From Candidatus Gallibacteroides avistercoris (GTDB taxonomy: Bacteria > Bacteroidota > Bacteroidia > Bacteroidales > CHK158-818): a stretch of 23,640 nt of DNA. The position numbers and the translations under genes were made by a program. Positions 1 through 6,914 of the stretch are shown here, piece after piece; position 1 is the stretch's first letter, and the number at the start of each line of letters is the position of its first letter. The stretch lies in contig DVNA01000135.1 of the NCBI GenBank assembly GCA_018714665.1, forward strand, positions 1-23,640. The letters run 5' to 3'. Below the pieces are notes generated by a model. It was not told the origin of the DNA and did no database searches. It saw nothing but the letters and a program-made list of their open reading frames with translations.

Positions 1-653
1 GTTCCGGATTTCTGGTCGGACTGCAAACAGCCTCTTGCCTCGTCAAGAGCGGTTTGTACAAAAAGGTCGTGTTGGTTGCTACCGAAAAGATGTCATCCAT
101 AACAGATTATACCGACAGAAGTACCTGTCCGTTGTTTGGAGATGGTTCCGGGGCAGTACTGATAGAACCTTCGGAAGAAAAGTTGGGCGTATTGGATGCC
201 GTTATCCATACCGATGGCATGGGATTGCCGCATCTGTTGATGAAAGCCGGTGGTTCGGTCGATCCTCCTTCACATGAAAACGTAGATCGTCGTGAACATT
301 TCGTTTACCAGGAGGGGCGTATTGTATTTAAATATGCTGTATCCGATATGGCCGATTCCGTTTTGGACATTATGAAACGTAACAATCTGACGATGGATAC
401 CGTCGATTGGTTCGTTCCCCATCAGGCCAATCATCGTATCATAGAGGCCATTGCCCGCCGGATAGGTTTGTCGGACGATAAGGTAATGGTCAATATCCAG
501 AAATACGGAAATACCAGTGCCGCCACGTTGCCGATCTGTCTTTCCGAATGGGAACCCCAGTTGAAAAAAGGCGACAACCTTATTTTGACTACTTTCGGGG
601 CAGGTTTTACGTGGGGAGCTATTTACCTGAAATGGGCTTACGACGCCAAATAA
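1..653 (+). CDS. fabH: 3-oxoacyl-ACP synthase III (FabH/KAS III), C-terminal part
   Basis: Partial gene cut by the left window edge; 216 codons are visible in the frame starting at base 3. KAS III condenses acetyl-CoA (or another acyl-CoA) with malonyl-ACP to start type II fatty acid synthesis in the cytoplasm. The visible part opens with Ser-Gly-Phe, which in this family directly follows the catalytic Cys; bases 1-2 (GT) fit the end of a TGT Cys codon, so the cut falls in the active-site codon. The catalytic His lies in VPHQANHR (His codon at 420) and the catalytic Asn in YGNTSAATLP (near 510). The protein ends normally with GAIYLKW and TAA at 651-653. Known FabH proteins are about 330 residues, so roughly 120 N-terminal residues lie outside. 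An intrinsic terminator follows, separating it from era. Family assignment is firm. Confidence 0.96.
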   Translation, partial: SGFLVGLQTASCLVKSGLYKKVVLVATEKMSSITDYTDRSTCPLFGDGSGAVLIEPSEEKLGVLDAVIHTDGMGLPHLLMKAGGSVDPPSHENVDRREHFVYQEGRIVFKYAVSDMADSVLDIMKRNNLTMDTVDWFVPHQANHRIIEAIARRIGLSDDKVMVNIQKYGNTSAATLPICLSEWEPQLKKGDNLILTTFGAGFTWGAIYLKWAYDAK

Positions 654-674
654 CAAAAAAACAGATAAGTTATG

Positions 675-705
675 AAAACGCACCTCTTTCAGGTGCGTTT
701 TTTTT
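675..705 (+). terminator. Rho-independent terminator of fabH
   Basis: Seven-base-pair stem CGCACCT / AGGTGCG (679-685 and 691-697) with a five-base loop, followed by eight T. Four A precede the stem, so it could also work on the other strand, but only fabH ends here. Confidence 0.9.
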
Positions 706-743
706 GTATCTTCGTATTTGTCGGGGCAAGAGGGTAACGAAAG

Positions 744-775
744 TTTTCGGTAACCGGATTTTTTCCGTATTTTTG
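744..775 (+). promoter_or_regulatory. Candidate era promoter, Bacteroidota type
   Basis: TATTTTTG at 768-775 matches the -7 consensus TAnnTTTG exactly. A TTTT run at 744-747, 20 bases upstream, is a weak -33 element. It sits between the fabH terminator and the era start, so era probably has its own transcription start. Confidence 0.6.
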
Positions 776-812
776 CGCTCTGCGTCGTTTATTTATATAA
801 ATAATTATAGGT

Positions 813-1697
813 ATGCATAAAGCAGGATTTGTAAATATTGTCGGAAATCCCAATGTCGGGAAATCGACCCTGATGAACTCCTTGGTGGGCGAACGCATCT
901 CGATCATTACCTCCAAGGCCCAGACTACCCGGCACCGGATCATGGGCATTGTAAATACCGACGATATGCAGATTGTATATTCCGACACGCCGGGAGTACT
1001 GAATCCTCATTATAAGTTGCAGGAGAGTATGTTGAACTTCTCCCAGTCGGCATTGATTGACGCCGATGTGTTGCTTTATGTAACCGATGTCGTGGAAAAA
1101 CCTACCAAGAACCAGTCGTTCTTGGATAAAGTGGCGGCACAGACAATCCCGGTGCTTTTGATAATCAATAAAATAGATCTTTTGAAAGACCAAAAGGAGT
1201 TGGAACGGTTGGTGAAAGAGTGGACGGAACGGTTGCCGCAAGCTGAGATTATCCCGGTTTCGGCGATGTTGAAGTTCAACCTCGATTACCTGCTCAAACG
1301 TATTCAGGAGCTATTGCCCGAGTCTCCGCCATTTTTCGAGAAAGATGCCTTGACGGACAAACCTGCCCGGTTTTTTGTTACCGAGATTATCCGGGAAAAG
1401 ATATTCCAGACCTATGACAAGGAGATTCCGTATTCTTGTGAAGTGGCTGTTGAACAGTTTAAGGAAGATGAGACGATGATACACATCATGTCGGTCATTT
1501 ACGTAGAACGCGACTCGCAGAAAGGCATTATCATCGGTAAAAAAGGGGCCGCCCTGAAAAAAGTGGGTACGTTGGCTCGAAAAGACATAGAGGCCTTTTT
1601 CCAGAAAAAGGTGTTTTTGGAGATGTTTGTCAAGGTCGAAAAAGATTGGCGCAACAAAGATTCCAAATTGAAAAGTTTCGGGTATCAGCTGGATTAG
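813..1697 (+). CDS. era: GTPase Era
   Basis: Essential GTPase that binds the 3' end of 16S rRNA and helps 30S subunit maturation. The 294 residues match the usual length of about 300. The N-terminal GTPase domain shows G1 GNPNVGKS (11-18), the switch I segment KAQTTRHR (35-42), G3 DTPG (58-61) and G4 NKID (119-122). The C-terminal KH domain is announced by EIIREKIF and EIPYSCEV and carries the GxxG-type loop IIIGKKGAALKKVG. The ATG at 813 is chosen because the G1 motif then sits 10 residues in, as in other Era proteins. der follows 73 bp later with no terminator between, so the two are probably co-transcribed. Two ribosome-assembly GTPases side by side make functional sense. Confidence 0.98.
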   Translation: MHKAGFVNIVGNPNVGKSTLMNSLVGERISIITSKAQTTRHRIMGIVNTDDMQIVYSDTPGVLNPHYKLQESMLNFSQSALIDADVLLYVTDVVEKPTKNQSFLDKVAAQTIPVLLIINKIDLLKDQKELERLVKEWTERLPQAEIIPVSAMLKFNLDYLLKRIQELLPESPPFFEKDALTDKPARFFVTEIIREKIFQTYDKEIPYSCEVAVEQFKEDETMIHIMSVIYVERDSQKGIIIGKKGAALKKVGTLARKDIEAFFQKKVFLEMFVKVEKDWRNKDSKLKSFGYQLD

Positions 1698-1770
1698 TAT
1701 CGAAAAAGCGAATAAAGAGATTCTGCCTCGTTTAACAGTGGCGGTTGGTTTAAAAAAAAAAGTAAAGTAT

Positions 1771-3084
1771 ATGGGAAATTTAGTAGCAATAGTAGGCCGT
1801 CCCAATGTCGGCAAGTCAACGTTGTTCAACCGCCTTACCAAATCGCGTCAGGCCATTGTGAACGAGGAGGCCGGAACCACCCGCGACCGCCAATATGGAA
1901 AGGTAGAGTGGTGCGGCAAGGAATTTTCGATTGTCGATACCGGAGGCTGGGTAGTGAACTCCGAAGATATATTTGAAGGCGAGATCAACAAACAGGTGGC
2001 CATTGCCATTGAAGAGGCCGATGTGATTTTGTTCGTCGTAGATGTTATGAACGGTATTACCGATTTGGACGAACACGTGGCACATATTCTGCGGCGGGCC
2101 AATAAACCGGTGGTGTTGGTTGCCAACAAGGCTGACACGTTCAGCAGCCAGTATGATTCGGCCGAGTTTTATTCATTCGGTCTGGGCGATCCCTATTGTG
2201 TATCGGCCATAAACGGTTCGGGGACGGGCGATCTGCTCGACTGGGTGGTCTCTAAATTTACCAAAGAGGAGAAAGAGCCCGTGGTGGAAGATATCCCCCG
2301 TTTTGCCGTTGTCGGACGTCCCAATGCCGGGAAATCGTCTATCGTCAATGCCTTTATCGGCGAAGAGCGCAACATCGTAACCGATATTGCCGGAACCACC
2401 CGCGACGCTACCTATACCCACTACGACAAGTTCGGATTCGATTTTTATTTGGTCGATACTGCCGGTATCCGCAAAAAGGGAAAAGTAAACGAAGACCTTG
2501 AATATTATTCCGTTATCCGCTCTATCCGGGCCATCGAAAACGCCGATGTATGTATCCTGATGATTGACGCTACCCGGGGGGTAGAGGGGCAGGACCTGAA
2601 TATCTTTTCCATTATTCAAAAAAATAAAAAAGGGCTGGTGGTGTGTGTCAACAAGTGGGATTTGGTAGAAGACAAGTCGAACAAAGCCATCAAGGAGATG
2701 GAACGAGCCATCCGGGAACGCTTTGCCCCGTTTGTCGATTTCCCCATCATTTATACCTCGGCACTGACCAAACAGCGGATATTTAAAGTGCTTGAAACCT
2801 CTGTCGAGGTTTATAAAAACCGAAAGAGACAGGTGCCTACCGCCAAGTTGAACGAAGTGCTGTTGCCGTTGATAGAGAACTTTCCGCCACCTTCAAACAA
2901 GGGGAAATATATAAAGATCAAATATGTAACCCAACTGAAAGGAACCTATGTCCCGTCGTTTGCCTTTTTCTGTAACCTTCCCCAGTGGGTAAAAGAGCCT
3001 TATAAACGATTCCTCGAAAACAAAATCCGGGAGAACTGGACTTTTACGGGTACACCCATTAATATCTTTGTGCGCGAAAAATAG
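1771..3084 (+). CDS. der: Ribosome-assembly GTPase Der (EngA)
   Basis: Double GTPase needed for 50S subunit maturation. With the ATG at 1771 the protein has 437 residues, the normal family size. An in-frame GTG at 1738 would add 11 residues ahead of the usual MGNLVAIVGRPNVGKS start and is not preferred. Domain 1 has G1 GRPNVGKS (9-16) and DTGG. Domain 2 has G1 GRPNAGKS (182-189), DTAG (229-232) and NKWD (294-297). The C-terminal KH-like domain runs from about 350 to the end. The start is preceded by an A-rich tract, not a Shine-Dalgarno site. It probably shares a transcript with era. No terminator was seen after its stop; the duplicated upstream block of the lipoprotein genes begins at the next base. 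Confidence 0.98.
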   Translation: MGNLVAIVGRPNVGKSTLFNRLTKSRQAIVNEEAGTTRDRQYGKVEWCGKEFSIVDTGGWVVNSEDIFEGEINKQVAIAIEEADVILFVVDVMNGITDLDEHVAHILRRANKPVVLVANKADTFSSQYDSAEFYSFGLGDPYCVSAINGSGTGDLLDWVVSKFTKEEKEPVVEDIPRFAVVGRPNAGKSSIVNAFIGEERNIVTDIAGTTRDATYTHYDKFGFDFYLVDTAGIRKKGKVNEDLEYYSVIRSIRAIENADVCILMIDATRGVEGQDLNIFSIIQKNKKGLVVCVNKWDLVEDKSNKAIKEMERAIRERFAPFVDFPIIYTSALTKQRIFKVLETSVEVYKNRKRQVPTAKLNEVLLPLIENFPPPSNKGKYIKIKYVTQLKGTYVPSFAFFCNLPQWVKEPYKRFLENKIRENWTFTGTPINIFVREK

Positions 3085-3195
3085 GCGTTCGTCCGGTTTG
3101 TCGCCTGATAAAAGAAAAAAATTGTATTTATGTAAATTGTGTGCAGCATAATTGCTTTTTTTCGTTCTTTTAATAAAGACAAAACAAGAACAGTT
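3085..3195 (+). repeat. Upstream block of the lipoprotein duplication, copy 1
   Basis: This stretch resembles 3898-4016 along its length: both start with GCGTTCG, pass through a TATTTATG segment and TGCAGCATAA, contain TTTTTT-x-TCGTTCTTT followed by AATAAA-x-ACAAAACA, and end GAAC-x-GTTATGA at the start codon. It shows that the duplication included the 5' control region. No convincing TTTG-N19-TAnnTTTG promoter is seen; TATTTATG (3125-3132) is a near match only. Confidence 0.75.
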
Positions 3196-3852
3196 ATGAA
3201 TACGAATCTATGCATTAAGATTTTCTTATTGTGTTGTTGTATCGGGGTAGTTGCCGCTTGTTCCTCTTCCCGGGTAAATGTGGCTGAAACGACGGAAGAA
3301 GATAGTCAAGCGGTGAAAGAATCCAGGCCGGTTGGCGACTTTCGGGAGATACACATGAGTACGGTGGCAGACATTTGGTTTTACCAAAAGGAGGGAACTC
3401 CCTCGCTGGTTATGGAGGGAGACCGTGATGAGGTTGATCTTATCCAGACAAGATGTGAAAACGGTGTATTAAGAATCTATTCCTCCCGAAAAGGAATGAA
3501 AGGGAAAAAAGCGGTAAGGATTGAATTGAGTGCTCCTTCGGTTGAAAAAATATCCATTACAGGTGTAGGAAATCTCTATCTGCCGGATCCCGTTTCTTTG
3601 GGCCGTCTGGAATTGTCGCTTTCAGGTGTGGGTGGTATGAATATCCAGAATTTGTCGTGCGATAAACTTACGGTAACCCTTTCAGGCGTAGGAAATATGA
3701 ACATTGCCGGGAAATGTCGCTCTGCCAGTCTCGATATGTCGGGCGTAGGGCATATCGATTGCCGTCGGTTAGAAGGGGATGTCGATGGCCATGTAACCGG
3801 AGTAGGCAGTATTAAAACTTCTCGAAGAACTCTTCAAAATCCAGAGAAATAG
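3196..3852 (+). CDS. Lipoprotein with GIN (DUF2807) domain, copy 1
   Basis: A 218-residue predicted lipoprotein. The ATG at 3196 (not an upstream GTG at 3139) gives a proper signal peptide with lipobox VAAC, acylated Cys at 22. A short acidic linker follows (SSSRVNVAETTEED), then a domain starting about residue 50 with the GIN-type repeats: five rungs marked GVG (GVGNL, GVGGM, GVGNM, GVGHI, GVGSI) spaced 19-21 residues apart, as in a right-handed beta-helix. Family name: putative auto-transporter adhesin head GIN domain; the biological role is not established. The linker lacks the usual lysine/acidic surface-export signal directly after Cys, so side of membrane is open. The next gene is a diverged tandem copy. 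Confidence 0.88.
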   Translation: MNTNLCIKIFLLCCCIGVVAACSSSRVNVAETTEEDSQAVKESRPVGDFREIHMSTVADIWFYQKEGTPSLVMEGDRDEVDLIQTRCENGVLRIYSSRKGMKGKKAVRIELSAPSVEKISITGVGNLYLPDPVSLGRLELSLSGVGGMNIQNLSCDKLTVTLSGVGNMNIAGKCRSASLDMSGVGHIDCRRLEGDVDGHVTGVGSIKTSRRTLQNPEK

Positions 3853-3897
3853 GCCCTTTACGGACAATACCCATTCATGTTTTTTGTGTACAAAATC

Positions 3898-4016
3898 GCG
3901 TTCGATCAGCTTGTTATCTGGTAAAAGGTAAAAATTTTTATATTTATGGTAAATTTAGATGCAGCATAAACGATTTTTTATCGTTCTTTCAATAAAAACA
4001 AAACACACGAACTGTT
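3898..4016 (+). repeat. Upstream block of the lipoprotein duplication, copy 2
   Basis: Second copy of the block at 3085-3195, ending at the start codon of the second lipoprotein gene. It differs by small insertions and substitutions. TAAATTTA at 3950-3957 and TATTTATG at 3941-3948 are near matches to the -7 consensus, but no -33 element lies at the right distance. Confidence 0.75.
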
Positions 4017-4841
4017 ATGAAAACGAATGTATGTACTAAGATTTTCCTATTGTGTTGTATGGGGATGGTTGTTGCTTGTTCCTCTTCCCGAGTAAATGTA
4101 GCTGAAACAACGGCAAAAGATAATCTGATGGAGGAAGCGTCCAACCCGGTTGCAGCTGTCTCTTCTTCCGAGACGAACGTGGTTGATACAACAACAAAAG
4201 ATTCTTTGTTTGTGGAAGAAACCAGAACGATAGAAGATTTTCATGAAATATTCATTGTTGCGCCGGCAAAGATTAGTTTCTATCAAAAGGAGGGGGCTCC
4301 CTCTTTGACCATAACAGGGAAACGCGATTTGGTCGATATTGTTAGAACGGATACCGAGAACGGTGTATTGAAAATCTATCCCGTGAAAGATTTTAATGGC
4401 TCTGTAAATGTCGAATTGAGTGCACCTTCGGTCGAAAAGATAACCATTGCCGGCGTAGGAACTGTTACGATGGAAAATTCTTTTGTCCTCGGTAACCTGG
4501 ACGTGTCAATTTTTGGCATAGGCGCTGTGATTATTAGGAGGGGGTTAGTGTGCGATAATTTTACGATAAATCATGCAGGAGCGGGTTCTCTGTATATTAG
4601 AAATGTATCGTGCAATCATCTTTGGGTCGATGTTTCGAGGTTTGGCTATGTCAATGTTAGAGGGGAGTGCCGTACTGCTGATCTCAGAATGTCCGGTTCA
4701 GGACTTATTGATGTCAGTCAGTTGGAGGGGCGTATTAATACCGAACTGATCGGAGGAGGTAGTATAACCACCTCCGAAGGAACGATCACCAAAACAGAAG
4801 GGTTTTCCGTCGAAGGACTCAAAGATACTGTTACGGAATAG
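4017..4841 (+). CDS. Lipoprotein with GIN (DUF2807) domain, copy 2, enlarged and diverged
   Basis: A 274-residue paralogue of the preceding gene. Signal peptide with lipobox VVAC, Cys at 21. Shared stretches include the signal region (KIFLLCC, CSSSRVNVAETT), FYQKEG-x-PSL, ELSAPSVEKI and a Cys-Arg-x-Ala-x-Leu-x-Met-Ser-Gly segment. It is 56 residues longer for two visible reasons. The post-Cys linker is duplicated with a 27-residue period (SSSRVNVAETT at 22-32 and SSSETNVVDTT at 49-59). The repeat domain also has six rungs rather than five, the glycine motif being degraded in several (GIG, GAG, RFG, GSG). The gene looks more A+T-rich than its neighbours. Function unknown; probably envelope-anchored. 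It ends 51 bp from the convergent GH76 gene. Confidence 0.87.
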   Translation: MKTNVCTKIFLLCCMGMVVACSSSRVNVAETTAKDNLMEEASNPVAAVSSSETNVVDTTTKDSLFVEETRTIEDFHEIFIVAPAKISFYQKEGAPSLTITGKRDLVDIVRTDTENGVLKIYPVKDFNGSVNVELSAPSVEKITIAGVGTVTMENSFVLGNLDVSIFGIGAVIIRRGLVCDNFTINHAGAGSLYIRNVSCNHLWVDVSRFGYVNVRGECRTADLRMSGSGLIDVSQLEGRINTELIGGGSITTSEGTITKTEGFSVEGLKDTVTE

Positions 4842-4892
4842 TATAAAAATTTTCCAGCTTTGCGTATCTACTCCTTCCTTCAATATAATCGT

Positions 4893-5972
4893 TTATTTGA
4901 TTACCTGCATTAATGCCGGGCATCCGCTCGCGTCGTAAACTTCAACACGGCCTGTCGGACAGGGTTTGTCTGCGTCCTTAAAGGTCAGGTTCCGGCTTTT
5001 GTCTCGATTTTTCCAGGCAGTAGCAACGTTGTGCCGTAACCATTCGGTATATTGGGGTTGATCTCCCTCCTCTATCAGCAGGGCAATGTATTGGGCAAAG
5101 ATGGCGGTATAGATACCTTGCTCTATGCCGTTCTTAAATTCCAGGATACGGTCGCCGTAACACATCTTTTGTTGGGTATAGTCGGCCGCCTTGATGGCAT
5201 CGGCTAAGTATTTTTTATCTCCGGTTGCTTTATACAGCAGGGTAGCAGCCCCAATAAATGTTCCCTGGTTGTATAGTTGGGTAGTCCAGTCTATCTGCAT
5301 ACTGTTCTGGTAAAGATGGTTGTAGTGCATGTTGTCGGCTATACGTCCTTGCTCTTCATCGAAAAATACAGACCGGGCCCAGTGGTAAACCTCTTGGGCC
5401 TTGTTCAGATAATCGGAGTCTTGGGTAATGTCGAACAGGGTCATGGCGGCAATAACGGTCGGGAAGTTGATACAGGCCATTTTGGCGTCGTGTATGAAAT
5501 TCCACCACACCCCGCCCCGGTCAGTATCGTACGCCTCTTTCCATACATAAAAGAATCCCGATGAGGCATGGGCCAGGTATTTCCCTTCGCCGGTTATCTG
5601 GTATGCCCGTCCCAAAGAGATGATCCACCACATCATGTCGTCGTATATAAACCATTCGTGTTTGTCTGTCCAGTCGTATCCGGAGTATTGCTCGTAGCCT
5701 CCTTGGTAAATCTCCTCAATCAGCTGGCGGTAACGTTTCTCTCCGGTGCGTTTGTAGGTATTCATTATCATGTCCCAATAGATAGCCTGTGTCCAGATGG
5801 CAGCCCGACCCTTTTTATCCGAGTCGATGGCATACAGTTTCATCTCAGGGTTGTAAAATGACGTATGGAAAGCATCGAAGGCCTGCGTACGTTCCTTGTC
5901 TGAAATACTGTTTTTCCCTGTTATGGTGAGAGTAGGGATCAATAGAAGAAGGCACAAGTAGAATTTTTTCAT
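4893..5972 (-). CDS. Glycoside hydrolase family 76 (alpha-1,6-mannanase-like)
   Basis: A 359-residue predicted secreted enzyme. GH76 members cleave alpha-1,6-mannan, for example the backbone of yeast cell-wall mannan. The start at 5972 gives a signal peptide (MKKFYLCLLLLIPTLTITG); an upstream in-frame ATG at 6074 would bury this behind 34 non-hydrophobic residues. There is no lipobox Cys, so a periplasmic location is likely. The family's paired catalytic aspartates appear as YDDMMWW (Asp111-Asp112), with aromatic-rich motifs around it (WTQAIYWDMIM, GGVWWNF) typical of an (alpha/alpha)6 barrel. It is not next to SusC/SusD genes or a regulator, so it is not part of a recognisable polysaccharide utilisation locus here. 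The upstream gene on the same strand ends 106 bp away. Substrate is inferred from family only. Confidence 0.88.
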   Translation of the reverse strand: MKKFYLCLLLLIPTLTITGKNSISDKERTQAFDAFHTSFYNPEMKLYAIDSDKKGRAAIWTQAIYWDMIMNTYKRTGEKRYRQLIEEIYQGGYEQYSGYDWTDKHEWFIYDDMMWWIISLGRAYQITGEGKYLAHASSGFFYVWKEAYDTDRGGVWWNFIHDAKMACINFPTVIAAMTLFDITQDSDYLNKAQEVYHWARSVFFDEEQGRIADNMHYNHLYQNSMQIDWTTQLYNQGTFIGAATLLYKATGDKKYLADAIKAADYTQQKMCYGDRILEFKNGIEQGIYTAIFAQYIALLIEEGDQPQYTEWLRHNVATAWKNRDKSRNLTFKDADKPCPTGRVEVYDASGCPALMQVIK

Positions 5973-6078
5973 ATAGTTCGTATATCTGATAGAGATAAAT
6001 AAGGGATACCGGGCTGACAAGCTGTATCGTTCAAAATGATAAATTGCAAACCGGTTGAAACCGGCTCTCTCCACGGCT

Positions 6079-6765
6079 TCATTTCTTGCGTGCAGCCACT
6101 GCCAGCAATACCCCCAATACTACTCCCAACAAGGCGGCACATAGTACGCGCATATTGCCCGGTAGCAAGAAGGTGATGGTGTGGGCCGGAAACCAGAACA
6201 AAGGGATGGTTTTCTTGAATACGAAGTTCCATTGTACGTCCCAGTTCAGGTTGCGTATGATTTCGCCCATGTGTATGGGGCGGAAAAAACCTTTCAAGGT
6301 ACCACCGTTGTTCAGTATGTGGGTATCGGTGATTTTGTGCAGTGTCATGAATACCGGGCCGAAAATCGTGTTCATAAATACCGATACCATGAAAGCGACG
6401 AATAGCTTTCCCCACGACAGGTCGCCCGCAAATACGGCCGGAGCGTCGCTCATGCCCATGTATTGCAGGAATACCGGCACTCCCGACGAGAAGACGATCA
6501 TGGCCGCATTGATACCCAATCCGAGTACTCCCCATACGATGGCACGCGGCAATACCCCAAATCCGGGTTTAAGATATTGTCCGGTGGCTATCCGCAGGCC
6601 TATCAGCTCCCCGGCGGTAGAGAGGATGGCAAATTTTAGAAATGCTGCAATCATGCCGTGCGAGGCATTGAACGAGAGGTAGGCGTCGAGCACCGTTTGG
6701 CTGGTGAAAAATGGCAGTAAGAACAAGATGGCACAAGCGGTAAAGATGAGGTCTTGTCTGTTCAT
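6079..6765 (-). CDS. Integral membrane protein, Mpv17/PMP22-like
   Basis: A 228-residue membrane protein with about five hydrophobic segments (around 7-22, 35-55, 72-100, 115-135 and the C-terminus). The C-terminal half resembles the Mpv17/PMP22 family pattern: a GPVFM segment, then W followed by FKKTIPLFWFPAH and a TFLLP-x4-RVL stretch before the last helix, comparable to the family's K-x-D-x-x-P-x-WP...NF-x-x-VP-x-x-x-R signature. The role of bacterial homologues is unknown; eukaryotic Mpv17 is an inner mitochondrial membrane channel-like protein. It has its own -7 element at 6813-6820 and may be transcribed with the GH76 gene. Family call rests on a motif pattern, so moderate confidence; that it is a membrane protein is secure. 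Confidence 0.6.
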   Translation of the reverse strand: MNRQDLIFTACAILFLLPFFTSQTVLDAYLSFNASHGMIAAFLKFAILSTAGELIGLRIATGQYLKPGFGVLPRAIVWGVLGLGINAAMIVFSSGVPVFLQYMGMSDAPAVFAGDLSWGKLFVAFMVSVFMNTIFGPVFMTLHKITDTHILNNGGTLKGFFRPIHMGEIIRNLNWDVQWNFVFKKTIPLFWFPAHTITFLLPGNMRVLCAALLGVVLGVLLAVAARKK

Positions 6766-6812
6766 GTTTTTCGTGTATTGGATTTTAGGGTTAATAAATC
6801 TGTTAACGCGGG

Positions 6813-6820
6813 TAAAGATA
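6813..6820 (-). promoter_or_regulatory. Candidate -7 element for the Mpv17-like gene
   Basis: On the minus strand this reads TATCTTTA, seven of eight bases of TAnnTTTG, about 48 bp before the start codon. A T-rich -33 region lies at the expected distance. Confidence 0.45.
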
Positions 6821-6840
6821 CGAATTTATTTGAAAACGGA

Positions 6841-6886
6841 TAAAAATAAACCAGGAGGTTATGTCTTTTGACATACCTCCTGGTTT
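6841..6886 (-). terminator. Rho-independent terminator of typA
   Basis: Strong hairpin: CCAGGAGGT and ATGTC (6851-6859, 6861-6865) pair with GACAT and ACCTCCTGG (6870-6883), with one bulged base and a TTTT loop. On the minus strand it is followed by TTTATTTTT, placed 29 bp after the typA stop. Confidence 0.9.
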
Positions 6887-6914
6887 GTGTACGATATATT
6901 TTCCCTTTTTTCGG

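Noticed and set aside
1738..1770. GTG start for der giving 448 residues
   Set aside because: Adds a Lys-rich tail before the usual MGNLVAIVGRPNVGKS start; the ATG at 1771 gives the normal 437 residues.
3085..4892. Lipoprotein pair as a mobile or phage-derived insertion
   Set aside because: No integrase, transposase, tRNA junction or target-site repeat; simple tandem duplication explains it.
6050..6063. Short hairpin CCGGT / ACCGG after the Mpv17-like gene as a terminator
   Set aside because: Stem of five pairs without a continuous T-run on the minus strand; too weak to call.
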